From Oceaniglobus trochenteri (lineage in GTDB: Bacteria > Pseudomonadota > Alphaproteobacteria > Rhodobacterales > Rhodobacteraceae), in contig NZ_JACNMM010000002.1 of the NCBI RefSeq assembly GCF_020529025.1, positions 310,001-374,000 of the forward strand: a DNA stretch of 64,000 nucleotides, written 5' to 3'. The translations under genes were made by a program, and so were the position numbers. Positions within the stretch are counted from its first letter, which is position 1. The number at the start of each line of letters is the position of its first letter. The notes beneath the pieces are model-generated. The model searched no databases and had not been told where the DNA came from. It saw only the letters and a list, made by a program, of their open reading frames with translations. This document shows, in pieces, positions 52,452-60,315 of the stretch.

Positions 52452-53177
52452 ATGAAACAGTTGTGCGCCGTTCTGCTGGCGCTTCTCCCCCTCTGGGCCG
52501 TTGCGCAGGAGGGGCCGCTGCGCGTCTCGGCGCCCGAGGCGCTGATCGACAGCGGACTGTTGCAGCATATCCTGCCACGCTTTGCCCTGAAGCACGGGAT
52601 GCGCGCGGTTGCCGTGACCGGGCCGGGCGATGCAACCTTCGGAGAGGAGGGCGCGGCGGTGTTCCACGGGCTGGGGCAGACCTGGCATTTCGCCCCCGGC
52701 CCCGGACCAGGCGGCGCGGCGCTGCTGGACTGGCTGCGCTCGGACATCGGGCGGCGCACGGTCGAGGGGTTCGCCCCCGATGGCACGGCCCCCTTCAGCG
52801 CCGAGATCGCCCCCGAAGAGGCCGCCGCCCCCACCCTGCCCCAGGGCGATCCGGTGGCGGGCGAACGGCTCGCCCTTGTCCATTGCGGGCGCTGCCACGT
52901 TGTGAACGCCAGCAACCGGATGAAGGGCATGGGCGCCACCCCCTCCTTTGCCATGCTGCGCACCCTGCCCGACTGGGAAAACCGCTTCGCGGGCTTTTAT
53001 GCGTTGAACCCCCACCCCAGCTTCACGCAGGTTCAGGGCGTCACGCCGCCCTTCGACATCTCGCGTCCGTCGCCGATCATTCCGCTAACCGTGACGCTGG
53101 ACGATATCGCGGCCATCACCGCCTATGCTGCCGGGATCGCCCCCGCGGATCTTGGCGCGCCGATCCGGTCGCGCTGA
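52452..53177 (+). CDS. Periplasmic monoheme cytochrome c with TupA-like N-terminal segment
   Basis: The 241-residue protein has a signal peptide (MKQLCAVLLALLPLWAVA), then two regions that resemble TupA: residues 22-70 (DSGLLQHILPRFALKHGMRA, compare TupA NSGLADVLLPAIKADTDIEV) and 90-117 (LLDWLRSDIGRRTVEGFAPD, compare LETWLTSDSAKGLIDGYTIN). The middle of TupA is missing. A class I-like cytochrome c domain follows, with heme site CGRCH at 145-149 and candidate Met ligands at 158, 160 and 168. It is divergent from the DUF6494-mrp operon and 2.7 kb from tupA. An electron-transfer role is likely; ligand binding is a hypothesis. Confidence 0.8.
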   Translation: MKQLCAVLLALLPLWAVAQEGPLRVSAPEALIDSGLLQHILPRFALKHGMRAVAVTGPGDATFGEEGAAVFHGLGQTWHFAPGPGPGGAALLDWLRSDIGRRTVEGFAPDGTAPFSAEIAPEEAAAPTLPQGDPVAGERLALVHCGRCHVVNASNRMKGMGATPSFAMLRTLPDWENRFAGFYALNPHPSFTQVQGVTPPFDISRPSPIIPLTVTLDDIAAITAYAAGIAPADLGAPIRSR

Positions 53178-53240
53178 CGCCACCGTTGCCTGACGTTGCG
53201 TGATCGCCTAAACGATGGGCAACGCAATTCCCCCAGGAGA
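53170..53240 (+). ncRNA. Structured metY leader, candidate SAM-type riboswitch
   Basis: Two copies of CGTTGC, at 53184-53189 and 53194-53199, both complement GCAACG at 53219-53224 just before the metY ribosome site. The first extends to 7 pairs (CGTTGCC with GGCAACG). The second lies outside an inner hairpin ATCG-CCTAAA-CGAT. Such mutually exclusive pairings are typical of switches. The order CGCGCTGA, then GCGTGAT, then CTAAA recalls the SAM-II class found before methionine genes in alphaproteobacteria, but P1 is weak. The 5' end overlaps the cytochrome stop. Confidence 0.35.
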
Positions 53241-53246
53241 GACAGG

Positions 53247-54536
53247 ATGGCTGAGAACACCCACGGTTTCGAGACGTTGCAGATTCACGCCGGCGCAAAG
53301 CCCGATCCGGCCACCGGCGCGCGCAACACGCCGATCTACCAGACCACCGCCTATGCCTTCCGCGACGCCGATCACGCCGCCGCGCTGTTCAACCTGCAAG
53401 AGGTGGGTTTCATCTATTCCCGCCTGACCAACCCCACCGTGGCCGTGTTGCAGGAACGCATCGCAACGCTTGAGGGCGGTGTCGGCGCGGTCTGCTGTTC
53501 GTCGGGTCACGCGGCGCAGATCATGGCGCTGTTCCCGCTGATGGGGCCGGGCAAGAACGTTGTGGCCTCGACCCGTCTTTACGGCGGCACGGTCACGCAG
53601 TTTTCCCAGACCATCAAGCGTTTCGGCTGGTCGGCCACCTTCGTCGACTTCGACGATACCGAGGCCGTGAAGGCCGCCATCAACGATGACACCCGCGCCG
53701 TGTTCTGCGAATCCATCGCCAACCCGGGCGGCTATATCACCGATATCGACGCGATCAGCGCGATCACCAGGGCGGCAGGCGTGCCGCTGATCGTCGACAA
53801 CACCAGCGCGACGCCCTATCTGTGCCGGCCCATCGAACATGGCGCCGACATCGTGGTGCATTCGGCCACCAAGTACCTGACCGGAAACGGCACCGTCACC
53901 GGCGGCTGCGTGGTGGATTCGGGCAAGTTCGACTGGTCCGCCAGCGACAAGTTCCCCTCGCTCAGCCAGCCCGAGCCCGCCTATCACGGCCTGAAGTTCC
54001 ATGAAACCTTCGGCCCCATGGCATTCACCTTCCATGGCATCGCCATCGGGTTGCGCGACCTGGGGATGACGCTGAACCCGCAGGCGGCGCATTACACCCT
54101 GTGCGGCATCGAAACCCTGTCGCTGCGCATGGAGCGCCACGTCGAGAACGCGGTGAAGGTGGCCAAGTGGCTGGAAAACGACCTGCGCGTCGATTACGTC
54201 ACCTATGCTGGGCTGGAAAGTTCGCCCTACTACGGGCGGATCGAAAAGATCTGCCCCAAGGGCGCCGGTGGCCTGTTCACCTTCGCGGTCAAGGGCGGAT
54301 ATGACGCCTGCGTCAAGCTGATCGACGCGATGGAGATCTTCAGCCACGTCGCCAACCTGGGCGACACCCGGTCGCTGATCATCCACCCCGCCAGCACCAC
54401 CCACCGTCAGCTGAGCGAAGAGCAGCAGCGCGCCGCCAATGCCGCCCCCGAGGTCGTGCGCGTCTCCATCGGGATCGAGAATGTCGAAGACCTGATCGCC
54501 GATCTTGACCAGGCCCTGGCCAAGGCAACGGCCTGA
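53247..54536 (+). CDS. metY: O-acetylhomoserine aminocarboxypropyltransferase
   Basis: The 429-residue PLP enzyme makes homocysteine from O-acetylhomoserine and sulfide. The PLP lysine lies in HSATKYLTGNGTVTGG, and the N-terminal GFETLQIHAGAKPDPATGAR and YSRLTNPTVAVLQERIA are family hallmarks. Length matches MetY. The ATG at 53247 follows AGGAGAGACAG. The upstream leader has switch-like pairing. A SIMPL protein gene converges downstream. Confidence 0.95.
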   Translation: MAENTHGFETLQIHAGAKPDPATGARNTPIYQTTAYAFRDADHAAALFNLQEVGFIYSRLTNPTVAVLQERIATLEGGVGAVCCSSGHAAQIMALFPLMGPGKNVVASTRLYGGTVTQFSQTIKRFGWSATFVDFDDTEAVKAAINDDTRAVFCESIANPGGYITDIDAISAITRAAGVPLIVDNTSATPYLCRPIEHGADIVVHSATKYLTGNGTVTGGCVVDSGKFDWSASDKFPSLSQPEPAYHGLKFHETFGPMAFTFHGIAIGLRDLGMTLNPQAAHYTLCGIETLSLRMERHVENAVKVAKWLENDLRVDYVTYAGLESSPYYGRIEKICPKGAGGLFTFAVKGGYDACVKLIDAMEIFSHVANLGDTRSLIIHPASTTHRQLSEEQQRAANAAPEVVRVSIGIENVEDLIADLDQALAKATA

Positions 54537-54577
54537 CGAAATGGTCGGGGCGCCCGATGCGGCGCCCCGTCCCCTGT

Positions 54578-55279
54578 TCAGTTTCCGATGGCGAAGACCA
54601 TGGTCACGTTTGCCGTCACCTCGATTTCCCCGGCCGCAACCGGCATCGACCGCATACCGGCGCTTTCCATCATCGCCATGGGCTGCGGACGCCCCGAACC
54701 GGCCTCGGAAATCTCGATCACCTCGCCCAGCGTCACATCCGCCGCGCCCGCGAAAAGGGCGGCCTTGGCCATGGCGTCTTTCACCGCCGCCTGCCGCGCC
54801 TCGATCATCAGCGGCTCGGGGTCGGCCACCTCGAACGAGATGCCCGAAAGCCGGTTGCCGCCGCCCGATGTGACCTTGTCGATCAGCGCGCCCAGCCCGT
54901 CCAGGTCGGCGACCTTCACGTTCAGGTCGGACGAGGCGACATAGCCCACGATGACGGGCGCTTCGCGGCGCTCTTCGGTCTGTTCGTATTGCGGGCGCAC
55001 CGACAGGGTGCTGGTCTGCACCGCCCTGGGTTCGATCCCCGCCGCGCTCAGCGCCTCCATCACCCCCGACATCTGGTCCGAGGCCAGCCCCAGCGCACCC
55101 GCGGCGGTTGCATCCGCCGCCTCGACCCCGAGGCTCAGCCGCGCCATGTCGGGAACGGCGGCAATCCGCCCCTCTCCCGAAACCGTGATCCGCGGCCCTT
55201 GTTCCTGCGCCGAGGCCGTGCCAGCAACGACCGCAAGAAGCAGCCCGCAAACCGCCAGCTTTACCTTGTTCCTATCCAT
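54578..55279 (-). CDS. SIMPL (DUF541) domain periplasmic protein
   Basis: The 233-residue protein has a signal peptide (VKLAVCGLLLAVVAGTASAQ) and a SIMPL domain of the YggE/oxidative-stress-defence type: ITVSGEGRIAAVPDMARLSL, VGYVASSDLNVKVADLDGLG, and the terminal IEVTANVTMVFAIG. These proteins lower oxidative stress in the envelope by an unknown mechanism. AAGGGA lies seven bases before the ATG at 55279; a TTG five codons upstream is possible. Confidence 0.9.
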   Translation of the reverse strand: MDRNKVKLAVCGLLLAVVAGTASAQEQGPRITVSGEGRIAAVPDMARLSLGVEAADATAAGALGLASDQMSGVMEALSAAGIEPRAVQTSTLSVRPQYEQTEERREAPVIVGYVASSDLNVKVADLDGLGALIDKVTSGGGNRLSGISFEVADPEPLMIEARQAAVKDAMAKAALFAGAADVTLGEVIEISEAGSGRPQPMAMMESAGMRSMPVAAGEIEVTANVTMVFAIGN

Positions 55280-55352
55280 GCCTGATCCCTTCAAAAGCGT
55301 GCCTTCATGGTTGGTTATCCTGTTATCAGGTAGGGGGAGGGGAAACCTCTTT

Positions 55353-55382
55353 TTGTTTTCCTCGGCGGAAAGCTGCTATAGA
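55353..55382 (+). promoter_or_regulatory. Candidate sigma-70 promoter of the 1046-residue protein gene
   Basis: TTGTTT at 55353-55358 and CTATAG at 55376-55381 are 17 bases apart, 58 bases before the start codon. This intergenic stretch is locally AT-richer than its surroundings. Confidence 0.45.
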
Positions 55383-55439
55383 ACATCGAAAAACGCGCAG
55401 AGGACTCCTGCGCGCGCCGCCAAATGGTAGAGCATTGAT

Positions 55440-58400
55440 ATGAAGCCGAACTTTATACTCGAATTGTCCCAGACGGGGATCTGCCTGCGCCAGCTGACCG
55501 GGGGCAAGACCCGGATCGTTGGTGAGGTGTCGCTGTCGGATTCCGAGTTCGACTCGAAGGTCGCTGCCCTGCGCAACGAGGTTGCCGAAAAGTCCGACGC
55601 CCCCATGGCGAGCGAGCTGCGCATCCCCAACTCGGAAATCCTGTTCACCACGATCGACGACCCCGAGTACGATGCCAAGACCACCAAGGGCAGCCAGGAG
55701 GCGCTGCGCGAAAAGGCCGTGCGCGACGCGCTTGAGGGGATGACGCCCTATGCCCTGCCCGACCTGAATTTCGTCTGGAAAGTCAAGGGAAAAGGCGAAC
55801 TCTCGATTGCTGCCGTCGCGCGCGAAACCCTTGCCGAGGCCGAGGAATTTGCCGTCAGCCGCGGCTTCAACCCCGTCAGTTTCGCCGCCCGCCCTGGCAA
55901 GGCCAAGTTCCAGGGCACCGCCCAGTTCGGCCCGACCGAGCTACAGCGCAAACGCGCCGCCGCCGAGGAACGCGAAGCCGCCGAAGCCAAGGCGCAGGCC
56001 GAGCGCGAGGCCCGCCGGAAGGCCGACGAGGCGGCCAGGGCCAAGGCCGCGCAAGAGGCCGAAGCCAAGGCACAGGAAGCCGCCAGGGCCGCCGAAACGA
56101 AAGAGCCGCCAAAGGCAAAGGCTGCCGAGGACCAGAAGAAGCCCGCCGTTGATTCGGCCAAACCCGCCACGGCCGAGGCCCCGGCGCAGACCCCGGCCGC
56201 GAAAAAGCCCGGCCCCGACAGCGCGCCGCCGGCCAAACCCGCCCCGCCCGCCGCCCAGAAGGATGCAGCCCCCAAGGGCAAGGCCGATGGCGCCCCGGCG
56301 ACGGCCCCGCCCGCCGAGGGGGCCCAGCGGCGGCTGAACCTCGACAAGGCCACCCCGCCCGCCAAGCCCGGCGCGGCGGATGCGAAACCGCAACCTGCGG
56401 CTGAACCCGCCGCCGAAAAACCTGCACCGAAGGACGCCAAGGCCGAAACCCCGCGCGTGGGGTTCTCGGGGCCCAGGATCAACGATCCGCTGCCGCCGCT
56501 GGATGACGACGGCATCATCGACGATGTTCCCGCGATGCCCGTCGCCTTCGCCACCCGGCGCAAGCAACAGGCCGAACTTCAGAAGAAGGCCCCGGGCAAA
56601 CCCGCCCCCGGCCCCCTGACCCCCGGCGCCGCCGCCGAGCCTGACCCGAAGGAAAGCCGGTTTGGCCGGATCGCCGCGCGCTTTGCCGTCACCCCCGACG
56701 ACAGCAACGGTGCCGTGCCCCCACCGCCGCCCCGGCGCGGTCCCGGCGCGGGCAAGCCCGGTGCCAACACGGTGCTGCGCGGTTCGGCCAAGAACGGTGC
56801 CGCGAAGCCTGCGGTCGGGCTGCCCGATTCCTCCGAGGCGGCGGCGACGCTGACCCCGACCACCGACGCCAACGGCCAGATGCTGACCGGACGCGACCGC
56901 GATGCCGTTTCGGCGCGCATGGCCTCGGGCCGCAAGCTGGACGAGGCCGAGGCGATGACCGTCTTCGGCGCCCGCGCGGCCAGTGAATCCCGGTCGTTCA
57001 GGCCGCTTCTCATTGCCATAGCCATCGCCTTGGTGCTGGCCATCGCCGTTTGGGCGGCCTTCCTGTTGATGGGGAACGACCGGATTTCGGATCAGGGCGA
57101 AGCCGCGCTGCCCGAAAACTCGAACGCCGTCCTGGCACCTGCGCCCCTGGAAAGCGAAGGCGAAACCGACACCGCCGCCCTTGCCCCGGCCGAAACCGCC
57201 CCCGAGGCCGAGCCGGCAGCCGAAACGCCCGCCGCCCCCTCCCCCAGCGCCGATACCGAAGTGTCCGACCTGGCAGGCGAAAGCGGCGCCGCCGAGCAGG
57301 GCAATGCCAATGCCGGCCAACCCAGCGCACCGGATTCGACCGTGGCGATCCTGGGCCCCCAGCCCCCCGTCGCCCCCGCACCCGAGGGGCTGCCGATCAG
57401 CCCGACAGCGCCCGATCCGATCTCGGAAGATCCGCTGCAACGCCCCCCCGCCCAGGGCGGTGACGAGAATATCGTGGGCCGCTACGCGACCACCGGCATC
57501 TGGATCGAATCTCCCAACCCGCCCGATGCGCCCGGCACCGACCGGGTCGACGATCTCTATGTCGCCTCGGCCGATCCGACGATCACCCTTGACGAGGCTG
57601 ACACACTGGTGCGGCCCGGCGACACCACCTCGCCCACGCCACTGGCCCCGCAACTGCCCCCAGCGCCTCAGGGCGACGGGTTCGAACTGGACGATCGCGG
57701 GTTGGTGACGGCCACCCCCGATGGCACCTTGTCGCCCGATGGCATCCTGATCACCGCCGGCCCGCCGCCGCGCACGCCCCCCACCACGCCCGAACGGCCC
57801 GAGACCCTGGCGCCCGATCCGGCCACACAGCCCGATCTGCCGCGCATCCGCCCGCGCACGCGCCCCGATGACGCGACCGCCAGCGACGATCAGACAAACC
57901 TCGACAATGCCGCCGCCCAGGCCGTGCAAGAGGCCGGCGTGCAACCGCGCCCGCGCCCTGACACCGAAGAACCGCCGCGCGTCGCCGCCCTCGACGATAC
58001 CCCCACGGCGCAGGATGACGCCGAGGCCGCCGCCGTGACGGTGGCCGGTGCCTCGACCGCGACGCCCGAGGCGCCCGTGGCCACCCAGCCGCCCCGCGCC
58101 CCCCCGGCCGACCTGATCGCCCTGCGCGCCGCACAGCCCGAACCCGAAGAAGAAGCCGAGCCCGAGGAACCCGTCAGCCCCTTCGCCGTCGCCCGCTCGC
58201 GCCTTCCGAAAACCAAGCCCGGAAATTTCGCACAACAGGTTGCCAGCGCCCGCGCAAAAGCCGCCGCCGCGCCGCAACAACAGGTCGTCACGCGCGTCGC
58301 AGCGCCTGCCGCCGTCACCACCCCCAGCATTCCGTCGCGCGCCTCGGTGGCCAAGCAGGCCACGGTGAAGAACGCCATCAACCTGGGCAAGGTGAACCTG

Positions 58401-58580
58401 ATCGGTGTCTATGGAAGCTCGTCGAACCGTCGCGCTTTGGTGCGCCTGCCCTCGGGCAAGTTCGTCAAGGTCAAGGTGGGTGACAGGGTCGACGGCGGCC
58501 AGGTGGCCGCCATCGGGCAAAGCGATCTCAGCTATACCAAGAGCGGCCGCCGCGTCACCCTGTCGATGCCCAACGGCTGA
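55440..58580 (+). CDS. Large GspL/GspC-like inner-membrane protein with Pro/Ala-rich linkers
   Basis: The 1046-residue protein has five parts. Residues 1-165 (MKPNFILELSQTGICLRQL, LDFVWKVKGKG-like core) resemble the actin-like cytoplasmic domain of GspL/PilM proteins. About 165-225 is an Ala/Glu/Lys coiled coil, and 225-515 is a Pro/Ala-rich disordered linker. One membrane helix lies at about 522-545 (LIAIAIALVLAIAVWAAFLL). The periplasmic side is a Pro-rich linker ending in a 75-residue domain, LPSGKFVKVKVGDRVDGG and SDLSYTKSGRRVTLSMP, of the GspC/PilP homology-region type. It probably links cytoplasm to outer membrane in an envelope machine. I do not recognise a named family for the whole. 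Confidence 0.75.
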   Translation: MKPNFILELSQTGICLRQLTGGKTRIVGEVSLSDSEFDSKVAALRNEVAEKSDAPMASELRIPNSEILFTTIDDPEYDAKTTKGSQEALREKAVRDALEGMTPYALPDLNFVWKVKGKGELSIAAVARETLAEAEEFAVSRGFNPVSFAARPGKAKFQGTAQFGPTELQRKRAAAEEREAAEAKAQAEREARRKADEAARAKAAQEAEAKAQEAARAAETKEPPKAKAAEDQKKPAVDSAKPATAEAPAQTPAAKKPGPDSAPPAKPAPPAAQKDAAPKGKADGAPATAPPAEGAQRRLNLDKATPPAKPGAADAKPQPAAEPAAEKPAPKDAKAETPRVGFSGPRINDPLPPLDDDGIIDDVPAMPVAFATRRKQQAELQKKAPGKPAPGPLTPGAAAEPDPKESRFGRIAARFAVTPDDSNGAVPPPPPRRGPGAGKPGANTVLRGSAKNGAAKPAVGLPDSSEAAATLTPTTDANGQMLTGRDRDAVSARMASGRKLDEAEAMTVFGARAASESRSFRPLLIAIAIALVLAIAVWAAFLLMGNDRISDQGEAALPENSNAVLAPAPLESEGETDTAALAPAETAPEAEPAAETPAAPSPSADTEVSDLAGESGAAEQGNANAGQPSAPDSTVAILGPQPPVAPAPEGLPISPTAPDPISEDPLQRPPAQGGDENIVGRYATTGIWIESPNPPDAPGTDRVDDLYVASADPTITLDEADTLVRPGDTTSPTPLAPQLPPAPQGDGFELDDRGLVTATPDGTLSPDGILITAGPPPRTPPTTPERPETLAPDPATQPDLPRIRPRTRPDDATASDDQTNLDNAAAQAVQEAGVQPRPRPDTEEPPRVAALDDTPTAQDDAEAAAVTVAGASTATPEAPVATQPPRAPPADLIALRAAQPEPEEEAEPEEPVSPFAVARSRLPKTKPGNFAQQVASARAKAAAAPQQQVVTRVAAPAAVTTPSIPSRASVAKQATVKNAINLGKVNLIGVYGSSSNRRALVRLPSGKFVKVKVGDRVDGGQVAAIGQSDLSYTKSGRRVTLSMPNG

Positions 58581-58592
58581 CCCCCTCCGCGA

Positions 58593-59693
58593 TCAGGCCT
58601 CGTCGGCCTGAAGCACGCCGCGTTCGATCTGATCCTGTTCGATGCTTTCGAACAGCGCCTTGAAGTTCCCCTCGCCAAAGCCGTCGTCGCCCTTGCGCTG
58701 GATGAATTCAAAGAAGATCGGCCCGATCACCGTCTTGCTGAAAATCTGAAGCAGGATGCGCGTCTCACCGCCATCCACGACGCCTTCGCCGTCGATCAGG
58801 ATGCCGTGCTTCATCATGCGATTCTTGGGTTCGTCATGCCCCGCGACCCGGTCATAGGACATGTCGTAATAGGTTTCCGGCGGCTTGGGCATGAACTTCA
58901 CGCCCTTCCCGGCGATCTCGTCCACCGCGGCGTAGAGATCGCGCGCGCCCACGGCGATATGCTGGATGCCTTCGCCGTTGTAGCGTTTCAGGTATTCAAC
59001 GATCTGCCCCGTCTCGCCCCGATCCTCGTTGATCGGAATGCGGATGCGTCCGCAGGGCGAGGTCAGCGCCCGCGAGAACAAGCCGGTGAACTTGCCCTGG
59101 ATGTCGAAGAAGCGGATTTCCCGGAAGTTGAAGATCTTGCCATAGAAATCAAACCACTTGTCCATGTTGCCGCGATGGACGTTGTGGGTCAGGTGGTCGA
59201 GGTAATAGAACCCCACGCCCTCGGGGTGGGCCTTGCTCACCCAGTCGAACTCGGCGTTATAGGGGTTCTTGTCGTAATACTGATCGATGAAATAGATCAG
59301 CGATCCGCCAATGCCGACAATGGCGGGCACATCCATCGTCTTGCCGGGGCCGGTGTATTCCTCGGCGCCCCTGGCAACCGCATGGCGCAGGGCGGCGGCG
59401 GCATCCACCGCCCGCCAGGCCATCGAGGGCGCGCAGGGCCCGTGATCAGCCACGAAGCGGGCGGCGTGGCTTTCGGGGTCGGCGTTGATCACATAGGTGA
59501 TATCGCCCTGCTGCCACAATTCGACGGGCTTTTCCTTGTGGGTCGCGGTATGGACATAGCCCATGCGCGCAAAGGCCTCGCGCAGCTTTTCCGGCTCGGC
59601 ATGGGCGAATTCGACAAACTCGAACCCGTCGGTGCCTGCGGGGTTTTCCTCGGTGATCGTCGCCTTGGGGGCGTCGTGGGGGAACGGTCCCAT
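58593..59693 (-). CDS. hpd: 4-hydroxyphenylpyruvate dioxygenase
   Basis: The 366-residue non-haem iron enzyme converts 4-hydroxyphenylpyruvate to homogentisate in tyrosine breakdown. Iron ligands are visible as His in YYLDHLTHNVHRGNMDKW, His in GIQHIAVGARD and Glu in GPIFFEFIQRKG. It has the double VOC layout and normal length. It is divergent from an Lrp/AsnC regulator, which probably controls it. The rest of the homogentisate pathway is not in the window. Confidence 0.95.
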   Translation of the reverse strand: MGPFPHDAPKATITEENPAGTDGFEFVEFAHAEPEKLREAFARMGYVHTATHKEKPVELWQQGDITYVINADPESHAARFVADHGPCAPSMAWRAVDAAAALRHAVARGAEEYTGPGKTMDVPAIVGIGGSLIYFIDQYYDKNPYNAEFDWVSKAHPEGVGFYYLDHLTHNVHRGNMDKWFDFYGKIFNFREIRFFDIQGKFTGLFSRALTSPCGRIRIPINEDRGETGQIVEYLKRYNGEGIQHIAVGARDLYAAVDEIAGKGVKFMPKPPETYYDMSYDRVAGHDEPKNRMMKHGILIDGEGVVDGGETRILLQIFSKTVIGPIFFEFIQRKGDDGFGEGNFKALFESIEQDQIERGVLQADEA

Positions 59694-59750
59694 GGTTGTC
59701 TCCTTCTGATCGCGGTTTGTTGAAGGATATCACGGCCCGTGGCGGCAATC

Positions 59751-59788
59751 TGCGCATTCACCCGCATGCTTTTCCTGTAAAATGCGCG
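59751..59788. promoter_or_regulatory. Inverted repeat between hpd and the Lrp regulator
   Basis: TGCGCATT at 59751-59758 and AATGCGCG at 59781-59788 match as inverted halves at seven of eight positions, 22 bases apart. The distance is about three helical turns, which would suit an Lrp-type dimer of dimers. Only sequence symmetry supports it. Confidence 0.35.
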
Positions 59789-59828
59789 AACGACGCGCTA
59801 GTCTGGGTGAAACCCGCACAGGTGACGC

Positions 59829-60290
59829 ATGACCGCCCTTGACGAGACCGACTCGCGCCTTCTGGCCGCGCTTCAGAAAAACGCCCATCTGACCGCCCAG
59901 GAACTGGGCGAGATGCTGCACCTGTCGCCCTCCCAGGCGGGGCGGCGGCGCCAGCGGCTTGAGGCCGAGGGCTATATCGAACATTACACCGCCCGCCTTT
60001 GCGCCCAACGGCTTGGCCTGTCGATCCAGGCCTTCGTGCAGGTGGAAATGGCCAGCCACAACCCCGAACAGGCGCGCAGCCTGGCCGCGCTTCTGGCCAC
60101 CCGCCCCGAAGTGATCAGCGCCTGGACCCTCACGGGCGAGGCGGATTACCTGCTGCGCGTCTTCTGCGCCGATCTTCCGGCCCTGAACGCCCTGCTGCAC
60201 GACGTGCTGCTGCCCCATCCGGCGGTGGCGCGCGTGCGCAGCCAGATCGTGATGGACCAGCTCAAATCCGACGCCCCCCTGCCCACCTGA
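59829..60290 (+). CDS. Lrp/AsnC family transcriptional regulator
   Basis: The 153-residue protein has an N-terminal HTH (DSRLLAALQKNAHLTAQELG, LSPSQAGRRRQRLEAEG) and a C-terminal RAM domain (QAFVQVEMASHNPEQARSLA, WTLTGEADYLLRVFCADLPA) that senses amino acids. Divergent placement next to hpd suggests control of tyrosine degradation by an aromatic compound. The antiporter gene starts 25 bases downstream but probably has separate control. Confidence 0.93.
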   Translation: MTALDETDSRLLAALQKNAHLTAQELGEMLHLSPSQAGRRRQRLEAEGYIEHYTARLCAQRLGLSIQAFVQVEMASHNPEQARSLAALLATRPEVISAWTLTGEADYLLRVFCADLPALNALLHDVLLPHPAVARVRSQIVMDQLKSDAPLPT

Positions 60291-60315
60291 CCCCTCGCAA
60301 GAAAAGGACGCCCCA

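Noticed and set aside
55941-58520. 859-residue Gly/Arg-rich open frame opposite the large membrane protein
   Set aside because: Low-complexity antisense reading of Pro/Ala-rich codons; no domain, and the forward gene has a sound start and promoter.
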